Shown: positions 36,337 to 45,880, counted from the stretch's first letter. The stretch is DNA of 56,305 nt from Prevotellaceae bacterium (GCA_003150315.1 QAML01000078.1:76822-133126); one strand, 5' to 3'. Notes: generated by a model from the letters alone, not told the origin. A program made the numbers and translations.

Positions 36337-36363
36337 GAGTCTGAAATACAATCGTCTATATAG

Positions 36364-36403
36364 CACGCCGCACACAGTCTGTCTGTATGCGGCGTGTTTT
36401 TGT
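36364..36403 (+). terminator. Terminator after rseP
   Basis: CACGCCGCA (36364-36372) pairs with TGCGGCGTG (36388-36396), followed by TTTTTG. Confidence 0.88.
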
Positions 36404-36494
36404 TTCCCACTTTCAATCCTCTGATAATCGCATCATTTTTTTGAACACGCAGAGACGAATTTTCTATTCAAATTGCGGTTTTCATAAGCCTTTA

Positions 36495-36612
36495 TTTTTC
36501 AGTTACTTACTTCGTCCGAAAAATCACACGGCTTTTTTTCGAAAATATATGGCTTGTATTTTAAAACAAGTGCCTTGTATTTTGAAATATATGCCTTATG
36601 TTTTTTACGAAA
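36495..36612 (-). repeat. Intergenic 21-bp-unit repeat, copy 8 (lacks the palindrome)
   Basis: A divergent copy. Three units all point the same way (AAAATATATGGCTTGTATTT at 36542, AAAACAAGTGCCTTGTATTT at 36563, then GAAATATATGCCTTATGTTT), and the opposite-facing unit that makes the palindrome is missing. A tail trace, CAGTTACTTAC, is near 36500. It shows that the palindrome is not always kept. The rest of the 36337-36857 gap holds the rseP terminator and serC promoter. Confidence 0.85.
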
Positions 36613-36766
36613 TCCGCAAACAAAAATTTCCGCATCATAAAGCGTCATTCCTCCTTTCCCTTTTAGTTCAAATTGTCATTCATCCGTTACATTTCCCGAC
36701 AAAAATCCACGAAAATCTTTCTCGTGCAAAACAACGCGCATCATACGGTCAGTTTTCCTTTTCAAA

Positions 36767-36798
36767 TTTGCGGAAGACGTTTATTTTTCGTAATTTCG
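36767..36798 (+). promoter_or_regulatory. Promoter of the serC operon
   Basis: TTTG (36767-36770), 20 bases, then TAATTTCG (36791-36798), one mismatch to the -7 consensus. About 60 bases before the serC ATG. Confidence 0.6.
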
Positions 36799-36857
36799 CA
36801 ACATAAATCCATCGAAACGCGAAAACAGAAACAATAAACAACAAAACATACAGAGTA

Positions 36858-37925
36858 ATGAAGAAATATAATTTCAACGCGGGACCGTCCATACTGCCCC
36901 AGCAAGTAATCAAAGCCACCATTGACGCTTGCACTGACTTTGAGAACACCGGTCTCTCGCTTATGGAAATAAGCCACCGCAGCAAAGAATTCCAGCCTGT
37001 CATGGACAATGCCGAAGCACTTATGAAAGAGATTCTCGACATTCCCGAAGGCTACAGAGTGCTCTTCCTCGGCGGCGGTGCCAGCACACAGTTCTGCATG
37101 GTGCCTTTCAACCTCTTGGAAAAGAAAGCCGCTTATCTCAACACCGGCACATGGGCAAAGAAAGCCATAAAAGAGGCAAAACTCTTCGGAGAAGTTGTTG
37201 AAGTGGCTTCGTCTGCCGCAGACAACTATACATATATTCCAAAAGATTACACAGTACCTGCCGACGTGGACTATTTCCACATCACCACCAACAATACTAT
37301 TTACGGAACTGAAATACGCAAGGAACTCGACAGCCCCGTACTGATGGTTGCAGATATGTCGAGCGACGTACTTTCACGCCCTGTTGACGTATCAAAATAC
37401 GCCCTCATCTACGGCGGTGCACAGAAGAACCTTTCTATGGCAGGCGTAACATTCGTAATAGTCAAGGAAGACGTTCTCGGAAAGGTTAGCCGCCCCATCC
37501 CCACAATGCTCGACTATCGCACACACATTGCAAAAGGTTCAATGTTCAACACTCCTCCCGTTGTGCCCGTTTACTGCGCAATGAAAACCCTTGAGTGGAT
37601 TAAAGAAAAAGGCGGAGTGAAAGCCATGGACAGACTCGCTCACGAACGTGCAGACATACTTTACAGCGAAATAGACCGCAACAAACTTTTCCGTGGCACA
37701 GTGAAAGAAGAAGACCGTTCGCTCATGAACATCTGCTTCGTAATGAACGACGAATACAAAGAACTCGAAGCCGATTTCATGGCATTTGCCACCGAAAAAG
37801 GAATGGTGGGAATCAAAGGTCATCGTTCTGTCGGCGGTTTCCGTGCTTCCTGCTACAACGCCATGCCTGTGGAAGGTGTGAAAGCACTTGTTGAAGCAAT
37901 GAAAGAATTCGAAGCAAAACATTAA
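36858..37925 (+). CDS. serC: Phosphoserine aminotransferase SerC
   Basis: A PLP enzyme of serine synthesis converting 3-phosphohydroxypyruvate to phosphoserine. [10 protein letters not shown] at the start and GGGASTQF are typical. The PLP lysine lies in [12 protein letters not shown], and [17 protein letters not shown] is near the end. 355 residues. It is followed by serA after a large hairpin. Confidence 0.97.
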   Translation: MKKYNFNAGPSILPQQVIKATIDACTDFENTGLSLMEISHRSKEFQPVMDNAEALMKEILDIPEGYRVLFLGGGASTQFCMVPFNLLEKKAAYLNTGTWAKKAIKEAKLFGEVVEVASSAADNYTYIPKDYTVPADVDYFHITTNNTIYGTEIRKELDSPVLMVADMSSDVLSRPVDVSKYALIYGGAQKNLSMAGVTFVIVKEDVLGKVSRPIPTMLDYRTHIAKGSMFNTPPVVPVYCAMKTLEWIKEKGGVKAMDRLAHERADILYSEIDRNKLFRGTVKEEDRSLMNICFVMNDEYKELEADFMAFATEKGMVGIKGHRSVGGFRASCYNAMPVEGVKALVEAMKEFEAKH

Positions 37926-37935
37926 CAAACAACTT

Positions 37936-37985
37936 TCGGGTTGGAAAGCCGTACTGCAATGCAGCGTGGCTTCCAGCCCGATTTT
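37936..37985 (+). terminator. Terminator-like hairpin between serC and serA
   Basis: TCGGGTTGGAAAGCC (37936-37950) pairs with GGCTTCCAGCCCGA (37968-37981), with one bulge and one wobble. An inner CTGCA-A-TGCAG stem caps it, and TTTT follows. It sits only 20 bases before the serA start, so it may attenuate rather than end transcription. Confidence 0.75.
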
Positions 37986-38005
37986 GATATAAAGAAACCC
38001 TGAAA

Positions 38006-38926
38006 ATGAAAGTATTAATAGCAACAGAAAAGCCTTTTGCACCCGCAGCAGTGGAAGGCATCAAAAAAGAAGTAAGCGAAGCTGGTTACGAACTCGCACT
38101 TCTTGAAAAATATACCGAAAAGAAACAACTTCTTGACGCAGTGGCTGATGCCGATGCGCTTATCATCAGAAGCGACAAAATAGACAACGAAGTTTTCGAC
38201 GCAGCCAAACAACTTAAAATAGTTGTTCGTGCAGGCGCAGGATATGACAATGTGGATCTTGCAGCAGCTACAGCCCACAAAGTAGTGGTGATGAACACAC
38301 CGGGACAGAACTCAAACGCAGTTGCAGAACTTGTGCTCGGACTTTTGGTATATGCCGTGCGCAACTTCTATAACGGAAAAACCGGTACGGAACTCAAAGG
38401 AAAGAAACTCGGCATTCTAGCTTTCGGAAATGTAGGTCGCAACGTGGCACGCATAGCCAAAGGTTTCGGAATGGACGTTTACGCTTTCGACGCGTTCTGT
38501 CCTGCAAGTGCCATAGAAGCAGCCGAAGTTACACCCGTGGCTTCACGCGATGAACTTTTCGAGAAATGCGACATTGTAAGCCTTCATATTCCCGCTACCG
38601 ATGAAACGCGCAACAGCATAAACTATGACGTAGTTACCAAACTGCCTAAGAACGGCATACTTATCAATACCGCGCGCAAAGAAGTGATTGACGAAGAAGG
38701 TTTGATCAAAGCCCTTGCAGAACGCGAAGATTTGAAATACATTGCCGACATAGCTCCCGAACGCGCTGCAGAATTTGCAGAGAAATTCCCCGGACGCTAT
38801 TTCGCAACTCCCAAGAAAATGGGTGCACAAACCAAAGAAGCCAACATCAATGCGGGAATTGCTGCCGCTTGTCAGATTGTCGGATTCTTAAAAGACGGCA
38901 TCACGAAATTTCAGGTAAACAAATAA
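38006..38926 (+). CDS. serA: D-3-phosphoglycerate dehydrogenase (short form)
   Basis: An NAD-dependent D-2-hydroxyacid dehydrogenase that makes 3-phosphohydroxypyruvate for SerC. The nucleotide loop is LGILAFGNVGRNVARIAKG. The catalytic Arg lies in INTARKEVID. The canonical Glu/His stretch is not obvious after IADIAPERAAEF. At 306 residues there is no C-terminal ACT domain, so allosteric serine feedback through ACT is not expected. Genomic pairing with serC supports the role. Confidence 0.9.
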   Translation: MKVLIATEKPFAPAAVEGIKKEVSEAGYELALLEKYTEKKQLLDAVADADALIIRSDKIDNEVFDAAKQLKIVVRAGAGYDNVDLAAATAHKVVVMNTPGQNSNAVAELVLGLLVYAVRNFYNGKTGTELKGKKLGILAFGNVGRNVARIAKGFGMDVYAFDAFCPASAIEAAEVTPVASRDELFEKCDIVSLHIPATDETRNSINYDVVTKLPKNGILINTARKEVIDEEGLIKALAEREDLKYIADIAPERAAEFAEKFPGRYFATPKKMGAQTKEANINAGIAAACQIVGFLKDGITKFQVNK

Positions 38927-38943
38927 AACAAACCGCAAAAGAC

Positions 38944-40191
38944 ATGGCAACAGTAAAACCGTTTCGCGGTTTACGTCCACCCCAGAATCTTGTGGAAAAG
39001 GTGGAAAGCCGCCCCTACGATGTGCTCAATTCGCAAGAAGCACGCGAGGAAGCCGGCGACAACGAAATGTCGTTGTACCATATTATAAAGCCAGAAATAA
39101 ATTTTCCGGAGGGGACGAGCGAATACGATCCGCGTGTGTATGAAAGCGCAAAGGAACAATTTGCAAAGTTTCAGGAGAAAGGTTGGCTCGTACAGGACGC
39201 AGAGGAAAACTATTACCTCTACGCCCAAACCATGAACGGGAAAACCCAATACGGAATTGTAGTTTGTGCAGCGGTTGAGGATTACATGAACGGAGTAATC
39301 AAACGTCATGAACTTACCCGCAAAGATAAGGAAGAAGACAGGATGAAACATGTGCGTACTACCAATGCTAATATGGAACCTGTCTTTCTTGCATATCCCG
39401 ATGACAAAGAGCTGAACGAACTAATCTCTCGTTATGCCGCCCAGGAGCCTGTTTACGATTTCATTGCGCCTATTGATGGATTCGGACACAAGTTTTGGAT
39501 AATTTCAAACGGAGATGACAAGAAACTCATCACAGAGCGTTTTGCCCAAATGTCTTCGCTTTACATTGCCGACGGACATCATCGCTCGGCTGCGGCAGCT
39601 CTTGTAGGCGCAGAGAAAGCCAAGAACGATCCTAACCATAACGGTAAAGAAGAATACAATTATTTTATGGCGGTTTGCTTTCCAGCCAACCAACTTACCA
39701 TTCTTGATTACAACCGCGTGGTAAAAGATTTGAATGGTCTCACTCCTCGTCAGTTCCTTAACGCTCTCACCGATGATTTTGTTATTATTGAGAAAGGCAC
39801 AGAGAATTTCCGCCCCACACGCCACCATGAATTTTCACTTTATCTCTGTGGCAAATGGTACGCTCTCGAAGCTAAAGACGGTTCTTTCGATGAAGAGGAC
39901 CCGATAGGAGTACTTGACGTGGACATTTCCTCACGACTTATTCTCGACAAGATTCTCGGCATAAAAGATTTGCGCTCTTCCGACCGCATAGATTTCGTTG
40001 GCGGTTTGCGCGGACTTGATGAATTGCGTCGCAGAGTCGATTCCGGAGAAATGGTAGCGGCCCTCGCACTCTATCCGGTGTCTATGAATCAAATCATGAC
40101 CATTGCCGACAGCGGGAAAATCATGCCGCCGAAAGCCACATGGTTCGAGCCAAAGTTGCGCAGCGGTCTGATTGTTCACAAACTCGACTAA
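38944..40191 (+). CDS. DUF1015 family protein
   Basis: 415 residues from ATG 38944 (MATVKPFRGLRP). It matches DUF1015, a soluble family with a conserved YIADGHHRSAAAAL segment in the middle and EDPIGVLDVDISSRLILD towards the end. Biochemical function is not established. It follows serA by 17 bases; a serC-serA-DUF1015 run is a recurring Bacteroidota arrangement, which ties it loosely to serine metabolism. Confidence 0.88.
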   Translation: MATVKPFRGLRPPQNLVEKVESRPYDVLNSQEAREEAGDNEMSLYHIIKPEINFPEGTSEYDPRVYESAKEQFAKFQEKGWLVQDAEENYYLYAQTMNGKTQYGIVVCAAVEDYMNGVIKRHELTRKDKEEDRMKHVRTTNANMEPVFLAYPDDKELNELISRYAAQEPVYDFIAPIDGFGHKFWIISNGDDKKLITERFAQMSSLYIADGHHRSAAAALVGAEKAKNDPNHNGKEEYNYFMAVCFPANQLTILDYNRVVKDLNGLTPRQFLNALTDDFVIIEKGTENFRPTRHHEFSLYLCGKWYALEAKDGSFDEEDPIGVLDVDISSRLILDKILGIKDLRSSDRIDFVGGLRGLDELRRRVDSGEMVAALALYPVSMNQIMTIADSGKIMPPKATWFEPKLRSGLIVHKLD

Positions 40192-40228
40192 GCGCAGCGC
40201 AGAACAAGAAAACATTAACTACAAATAG

Positions 40229-40263
40229 AATGCGCAGAATTTTTACTCTGCGCATTTTTGTTT
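40229..40263 (+). terminator. Terminator after the DUF1015 gene
   Basis: AATGCGCAGA (40229-40238) pairs with TCTGCGCATT (40247-40256) around an ATTTTTAC loop, then TTTGTTTT. It ends the serine operon 13 bases before the next ATG. Confidence 0.88.
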
Positions 40264-40276
40264 TAACTTACATATC

Positions 40277-42649
40277 ATGAATTTTTATAAGAAAGCGGCG
40301 ATACTCTCTACCATTGTTCTTTCAACCGGTGCCGCAGCCCAAAACAAAGCAGAAGTAATAACCGAAAAATCTCCGTCGCGAGCGGAATATTTTTCTTGGA
40401 TTAACAACACCAACGAGGGAGCAAGCGAAGAGCAGACCCTTATTAACCTCGATTTTTTCCGTTGGCTGAAAAACACCTACGGCATGCAGCTTGACATATA
40501 TGCCTTTGACGCAGGTGCAATTGACGGTGCAAACATCTACGGATCCACAAATCAACCGCGTTTCAAGAAACATTTTCCAAACGGTTTCGGACCTGTGGCA
40601 AAAAGTGCGGCAAGTCTCGGCACCCGTCTCGGCATTTGGTGCGGTCCCGACGGTTTCGGCAACACGGAACAAGAGGCTAACGAGCGAATAGATATGATGG
40701 CGGGACTTGTAGAGAAGTATAATTTCGGACTTTTCAAGATGGACGGCGTTTGCGGAGCGTTGCGAAGCACAAAGTGGGACTACTTTGACAAAATGATGAC
40801 CCGCATACGCAAGACATCGCCCGATTTCATTCTTCTCAATCACCGTCTCGACCTCGGACCGGGCACAAAACATTCCACCACGTTCCTTTTGGGCGGCGAG
40901 GAAACCTACATCGACATCCTGATGACTAACTCCATGACTGCGCCACACCACCGTGCGCAAGCCATAAGCCGAAAAGCTCCAGACAATCTCACTCGTCTCA
41001 CAGAGGACCACGGTGTATGCCTATCCTCATGCCTTGACTTTTGGGAAGATGACCTTGTGCTTCAGGCGTTCGGGCGTGAACTTATCCTTGCACCCGAGCT
41101 TTACGGCAACCCGTGGCTCCTGCGCGATGACGAATTCCCCCAGTTGGCTTTCTTCTTTAATCTCCACCGCCAGTACGCCGATATTCTCGTAAACGGACAA
41201 AGGTTGCCGGAAAACAATTACGGTCCCGAAGCCCTGACACGAGGCGACGGAAACACAAGATTCATTACACTCAGAAATCTGACCTGGAACACCGTTACCT
41301 ATCACGTAAACCTTGGCAAGGAAGTGGGACTTGAGCAAAACGGTAACAAGGTTAAAGCGCGCCTTTACCATCCTTACATCTACGACATGGGAAATCATTC
41401 CTACGGTTCTACGATAGACGTGAAAGTTTTGCCTTTCCGCGCCGCGCTTCTCAAAGTTACCAATGTTAAAGAGAAAGACAAAGTAGCACTTAGCGGAATA
41501 CCTTATAATATAGTCAATGATTACAGCGGCAATCCCACGATAAAACTGCTCGGCATGCCGGGTATGAGCTACAAGGTGAAATTTGACGGCGGCAACATCA
41601 GTTTCAAATCTGCCGACATTGACGGCAAGAAAGTTGGAACCAAAGGTGCTAATGTCAAATTCCCGGGTGAAAAGCTCAAGGAAGATTTCTATCGCCACAT
41701 AGGCGAGATGAATGCATGCGACATCCCTGCCGATGCACAGACTCTCTATTATTCCACATGCTATGCCGCAGACAACAACGCCCTTGAGACACGTTCGCTG
41801 CTCCGCTCGGGAGAAACTAAGATTCCGCAGGTGAAAGCCGCGCGCGATGCTTTCTTTAATCAGAAAATTTTCAAGGAACGCGAAATCTGGGACAAATATC
41901 TCTTTGACGGAGATTTGAAATCGGCGTTCTCGGTAGCCGTTCGCTGGGGCGACCATAAGGCTGACGGCTCCACGGCATTCATGGTTGACATGGGCAAAGT
42001 GCAAAAGCTCGACAAAATAACCTTCGACAGCCCTGACGAATACTCCATAAGTCCATACAAGTCGGAAGAAGGCACAAGACTTTATGTATCCTCCGACCTC
42101 AAAGATTGGAAAGCAATATCTTTCTACATAGGAACTCACACCGAAGCCGATGTTTCGCAAGCCGGTCCCATAAGATATTTGCGCCTTGACCGCACTCCTT
42201 TAAGAGTGTCCGAAGTTTCCGGTTTCGTAAACGGGCAGGAAGTAGACCGCACAAACTGGCGCGCGTCAAACTTGTTCCGCAATTATTACGGAGCAAAGAA
42301 AGCGTGGAGCAATTCATTCAAGCTTGACGAAATTCCCGACAAGGCATATCTCTGCATAGCCGTTAACGGCGAGAGCGGAGAGGACGGCGCATGGGCAGCA
42401 ATAAAAGTTGACGGAAAATACATTGGCTGCCCCGACCGTGCACCCTCTTTCAACGCCAACACATGGGAATACCGCGTTCAGCCGGTTAACAAAAACTACA
42501 CGTTCTACGTTCCCCTCACTCCCGACATGAAAGGCAAGAACATCGAAGCCTTTGTTCTCGGGCTCAACGACTCGAATCTCAAACCCGAAGTCTATCTGAG
42601 CACATACCCCATACCTTTCAAGCAAAAGCAACTCACGCTTCACAAATAA
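40277..42649 (+). CDS. Secreted alpha-galactosidase-like glycoside hydrolase (clan GH-D-like)
   Basis: 790 residues with a signal peptide (about 1-21, cleaved near GAAAQ). The first part is a (beta/alpha)8 barrel of the alpha-galactosidase type: IYAFDAGAIDG, LGIWCGPDGFGN and GLFKMDGVCGA. Asp156 of FKMD fits the clan-D nucleophile. LLNHRLDLGPG and the GGEE/YIDI stretch near 207-214 may hold the acid/base. A beta-sandwich follows, then a discoidin (F5/8 type C)-like carbohydrate-binding region at about 540-690 and a final beta domain. Exact GH family and substrate are uncertain. No SusC/SusD genes are near. Confidence 0.75.
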   Translation: MNFYKKAAILSTIVLSTGAAAQNKAEVITEKSPSRAEYFSWINNTNEGASEEQTLINLDFFRWLKNTYGMQLDIYAFDAGAIDGANIYGSTNQPRFKKHFPNGFGPVAKSAASLGTRLGIWCGPDGFGNTEQEANERIDMMAGLVEKYNFGLFKMDGVCGALRSTKWDYFDKMMTRIRKTSPDFILLNHRLDLGPGTKHSTTFLLGGEETYIDILMTNSMTAPHHRAQAISRKAPDNLTRLTEDHGVCLSSCLDFWEDDLVLQAFGRELILAPELYGNPWLLRDDEFPQLAFFFNLHRQYADILVNGQRLPENNYGPEALTRGDGNTRFITLRNLTWNTVTYHVNLGKEVGLEQNGNKVKARLYHPYIYDMGNHSYGSTIDVKVLPFRAALLKVTNVKEKDKVALSGIPYNIVNDYSGNPTIKLLGMPGMSYKVKFDGGNISFKSADIDGKKVGTKGANVKFPGEKLKEDFYRHIGEMNACDIPADAQTLYYSTCYAADNNALETRSLLRSGETKIPQVKAARDAFFNQKIFKEREIWDKYLFDGDLKSAFSVAVRWGDHKADGSTAFMVDMGKVQKLDKITFDSPDEYSISPYKSEEGTRLYVSSDLKDWKAISFYIGTHTEADVSQAGPIRYLRLDRTPLRVSEVSGFVNGQEVDRTNWRASNLFRNYYGAKKAWSNSFKLDEIPDKAYLCIAVNGESGEDGAWAAIKVDGKYIGCPDRAPSFNANTWEYRVQPVNKNYTFYVPLTPDMKGKNIEAFVLGLNDSNLKPEVYLSTYPIPFKQKQLTLHK

Positions 42650-42670
42650 TCTCACCCTACACAATGCAAA

Positions 42671-42708
42671 AACCACCCCTGTCCGCAAGTCAGGGATGGT
42701 TTGTTTTC
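42671..42708 (+). terminator. Terminator after the alpha-galactosidase-like gene
   Basis: AACCACCCCTG (42671-42681) pairs with CAGGGATGGTT (42691-42701) with one mismatch, then TGTTTTC. Confidence 0.85.
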
Positions 42709-42748
42709 AAACGCAAATGCAGGGTGTTTTCAAACACATGGGAAATAA

Positions 42749-42855
42749 GAAAAAACATAAGGCATATATTTTAAAATACAAGGCACTTATTTTAAAATAA
42801 GTGCCTTGTATTTTTCGCCATTTCAAGCATCTGAAAAACAACAACTTGCAAAGAG
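42749..42855 (+). repeat. Intergenic 21-bp-unit repeat, copy 9
   Basis: A shorter array: two direct units and the inverted unit, with a perfect 40-bp palindrome at 42774-42813. The tail includes ATTTCAAGCATCTGAAAAA and ends CAACAACTTGCAAA at about 42852. It lies about 40 bases after a separate terminator. The rest of 42650-43116 holds only the transketolase promoter. Confidence 0.95.
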
Positions 42856-43060
42856 CATATTTTTCGCCGTAAAAAACGGCGTTTTTGCGCTATACAATAT
42901 TATATATAACTTGCCCGTCCCACCATTCATCACACGCCGCCGTTTGCAAGCCGTAATGAACAGCCCTCATGGCAATACCGCCACATAACACAGGAACTTC
43001 TTATTATATATAGCATTGCAGGCACACCTAAAAGGGACATTCGGATATTTTTTGTTGATA

Positions 43061-43094
43061 TTTGTCCGAAATTGCTACGATAATGTTAACTTTG
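43061..43094 (+). promoter_or_regulatory. Promoter of the transketolase-rpiB operon
   Basis: TAACTTTG (43087-43094) fits the -7 box exactly; TTTG at 43061-43064 is 22 bases upstream, slightly long. Confidence 0.65.
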
Positions 43095-43116
43095 TACTTG
43101 AATTTATCGACTTGTG

Positions 43117-45174
43117 ATGAACAATACTGATAGTTTGAGGGCATACACCGCCCTCCATTCCAAAGAAACCCTTAACAAAGCCGCAGACAATATAAGAATG
43201 TTAACTGCAGCAATGGTTGAACGTGCTAATTCGGGACATCCGGGAGGAGCCATGGGAGGAGCAGACTTTATAAATGTGCTCTTCTCAGAGTTTTTGGTTT
43301 ACGACCCGGAGGAACCGCTATGGAAATGTCGCGACAGGTTTTTCCTCGACCCGGGACACGAAAGTGCCATGCTCTATTCCACGCTCATGCTTACGGGACG
43401 CTTCACAATGGACGAACTCAAACAGTTCCGCCAATGGCAGTCTCCCACTCCGGGACACCCCGAAGTTAATCAGGCAAGAGGCATAGAAAATACCTCGGGA
43501 CCGTTGGGACAAGGACATACTTTCGCAGTGGGAGCAGCAATAGCAGCAAAATTCCTCGCAGCACATACAGGCAATAAATCATTCGAGAAAGAAAAAATAT
43601 ATACCTATATCTCCGACGGAGGCATACAGGAAGAAATATCGCAAGGAGCCGGAAGACTTGCAGGCTATCTCGGTCTTGACAACCTTGTAATGTTCTACGA
43701 CTCAAACGGAATACAATTGTCCACAACATGTGAGGATGTGAGCGCGGAAGATACCGCCATGAAATATCGCGCATGGAACTGGAACGTTCTCGAAATAGAC
43801 GGAAACGATTGCGAAGCCATTCGCGGCGCACTCCTTGCCGCACACGAGGAACACAACCGCCCCACCCTGATCATAGGAAAATGCGTGATGGGCAAAGGAT
43901 GTCTGCGTGCCGACGGAACTTCATACGAAAACGATTGCGGAACACACGGATGTGCACTCGGCGAAGGCGCATACGAAAACACAATAAAGAATCTCGGCGG
44001 AAATCCCGGGAATCCTTTTGTAATTTGGAAAGAAACAGAGAAACTTTATGCCGAACGCAAACTCGAGCTAAAGGAACTCGTGGCGCAACGCAAGAAAGAA
44101 GAAAACGAATGGGCGGCAGCAAATCCCGAAAAAGCAAGGAAACTTGAAGACTGGTTCGCAAATCGTCTGCCAGAAATAGATTGGGAAACCATAGAACAGA
44201 AACCCGGCAAAGCCACGAGGGTAGGTTCGCAGATAGTTTTGGGGCGTCTTGCAGAAAAAGTTGAGAATATGGTTTGCTCCTCGGCAGATCTTTGCAACTC
44301 CGACAAGACAGACGGATTCTTGAAAAAGACCCACGAAATACACAACGGCGATTTCAGCGGAAACTTCCTGCAAGCCGGTGTGAGCGAATTGACTATGGCA
44401 TGCACACTAATGGGTATGACACTTCACGGAGGCGTTATCACTGCCATGGGAACGTTCTTCGTATTCTCGGACTACATGAAGCCTGCCATTAGAATGGCTG
44501 CGCTCATGGAGTTGCCCGTTAAATTTGTGTGGAGTCATGATGCTTTCCGCGTGGGAGAGGACGGTCCGACCCACCAGCCCGTTGAGCAGGAGGCACAAAT
44601 CCGTCTGCTCGAAAAGCTAAAGAACCACAGTAACAGAAATTCTCTCCTTGTGCTTCGTCCGGCTGACGTTAATGAAACCACAGAGTGCTGGCGCATGGCA
44701 ATGGAGAACACAAAAACTCCCACTGCCCTTATTTTCTCGCGCCAAGCCGTCAGGAATCTTCCCGAAAGCACCGACTATTCAAAAGCAACCCAAGGCGCAT
44801 ACATAGTAAAGAGCGTTGACAATCCCGCATGCTATGCCGTAGCTTCCGGATCAGAAGTTTCCACGCTCATAGAGGCTTCGGAAATTCTCGAAAAGGAAGG
44901 TATAGGCATCAACATCGTGAGCTGTCCGAGCGAAGGGCTTTTCAAAACCCAATCTAAGGAATATCGTGAGAGCGTATTGCCCTCCGGCGCAAAAACATAC
45001 GGACTTACAGCAGGATTGCCTGTTACACTTGAAAGTCTTGTAGGCATTAACGGATATGTTCACGGTCTTGACAGTTTCGGACAGAGTGCTCCGTACAAAG
45101 TTCTCGATAAAGAATTCGGCTTCACGCCCGAATTTGTTGCCGAAGACATTAAGAAATACATAGCAAACAAATGA
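43117..45174 (+). CDS. tkt: Transketolase
   Basis: A thiamine-diphosphate enzyme of the non-oxidative pentose phosphate pathway. NSGHPGGAMGGAD is near residue 40, GPLGQGH follows, and the pyrimidine-domain VGEDGPTHQPVEQ is in the second half. I start at ATG 43117 (MNNTDSLRAYT), 685 residues; an adjacent GTG one codon upstream is less likely. The last four bases (ATGA) overlap the rpiB start, and both enzymes act in the same pathway. Confidence 0.97.
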   Translation: MNNTDSLRAYTALHSKETLNKAADNIRMLTAAMVERANSGHPGGAMGGADFINVLFSEFLVYDPEEPLWKCRDRFFLDPGHESAMLYSTLMLTGRFTMDELKQFRQWQSPTPGHPEVNQARGIENTSGPLGQGHTFAVGAAIAAKFLAAHTGNKSFEKEKIYTYISDGGIQEEISQGAGRLAGYLGLDNLVMFYDSNGIQLSTTCEDVSAEDTAMKYRAWNWNVLEIDGNDCEAIRGALLAAHEEHNRPTLIIGKCVMGKGCLRADGTSYENDCGTHGCALGEGAYENTIKNLGGNPGNPFVIWKETEKLYAERKLELKELVAQRKKEENEWAAANPEKARKLEDWFANRLPEIDWETIEQKPGKATRVGSQIVLGRLAEKVENMVCSSADLCNSDKTDGFLKKTHEIHNGDFSGNFLQAGVSELTMACTLMGMTLHGGVITAMGTFFVFSDYMKPAIRMAALMELPVKFVWSHDAFRVGEDGPTHQPVEQEAQIRLLEKLKNHSNRNSLLVLRPADVNETTECWRMAMENTKTPTALIFSRQAVRNLPESTDYSKATQGAYIVKSVDNPACYAVASGSEVSTLIEASEILEKEGIGINIVSCPSEGLFKTQSKEYRESVLPSGAKTYGLTAGLPVTLESLVGINGYVHGLDSFGQSAPYKVLDKEFGFTPEFVAEDIKKYIANK

Positions 45175-45620
45175 GCAACGATAAAAAGACTATAGGTTTG
45201 GCATCAGACCACGCAGGTTTCCTGCTGAAACAGTATGTAAAAGAGTATCTTGCCGCACGCGGATATGAAAGCGAGGACTACGGATGTTTCAATGAGGATT
45301 CGTGCGATTATCCCGACTTTGCCCACAAACTCGGCGGTGCCATTGACAACGGCAGCATTGACACGGGAATTGCCATTTGCGGCACGGGACAGGGAATGGC
45401 TATTTCGCTTAACAAACACTCTAATGTAAGAGCCGCCCTTTGCTGGATGCCGGAAATTGCCCACATGGCGCGTTTGCACAACAATGCCAACATTCTCGTA
45501 ATGCCGGGCAGATATATTTCGGAAGAAGAGGCAAAAGCCATTATGGACGAGTTTTTCGACACCGCTTTCGAGGGAGGACGACACGAACGCAGGGTTGCAA
45601 AAATTCCACTTGCCAAATAA
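45171..45620 (+). CDS. rpiB: Ribose-5-phosphate isomerase B
   Basis: Interconverts ribose 5-phosphate and ribulose 5-phosphate. LacAB/RpiB fold with GLASDHAGFLLKQ at the start and the anion-binding ICGTGQGMAISLNKH. RAALCWMPEIAHMARLHNNAN is the typical later part. 149 residues. Translation-coupled to transketolase by ATGA. Confidence 0.96.
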   Translation: MSNDKKTIGLASDHAGFLLKQYVKEYLAARGYESEDYGCFNEDSCDYPDFAHKLGGAIDNGSIDTGIAICGTGQGMAISLNKHSNVRAALCWMPEIAHMARLHNNANILVMPGRYISEEEAKAIMDEFFDTAFEGGRHERRVAKIPLAK

Positions 45621-45633
45621 TTTCACAACACAT

Positions 45634-45690
45634 AAAAAAGCGGATGCAAACACCGGTTTGTATCCGCTTTTTGTTTCTTTGTTTTTTTAG
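45634..45690 (+). terminator. Terminator after rpiB
   Basis: A-rich arm with GCGGAT at 45640-45645 pairs with ATCCGC at 45662-45667. The stem extends through the A and T tracts, with CAAAC/GTTTG also paired in the upper stem, and is followed by repeated T runs. Confidence 0.88.
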
Positions 45691-45752
45691 GGCTGTCGCA
45701 CACGGTTTTTCGCAACACGCTCTGCGTCAATCGTTTAAGGCACTTTGAAACA

Positions 45753-45880
45753 TTTTTGTAAGTTACTGTATCACAGACATTTGTAATGTCCAAAAATATA
45801 AGGCATATATTTTGAAATACAAGGCACTTATTTTAAAATAAGTGCCTTGTATTTTTTGCGATAAGCCTTATGTTTTTTCC
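45753..45880 (-). repeat. Intergenic 21-bp-unit repeat, copy 10
   Basis: Perfect 40-bp palindrome at 45815-45854, an extra unit on the left (AATATAAGGCATATATTTTG) and a degenerate outer unit on the right. The tail on the left reads TTTTTGTAAGTTACTG at 45754. It lies after the rpiB terminator and before the phoH promoter; nothing else is seen in 45621-46060. Confidence 0.95.
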
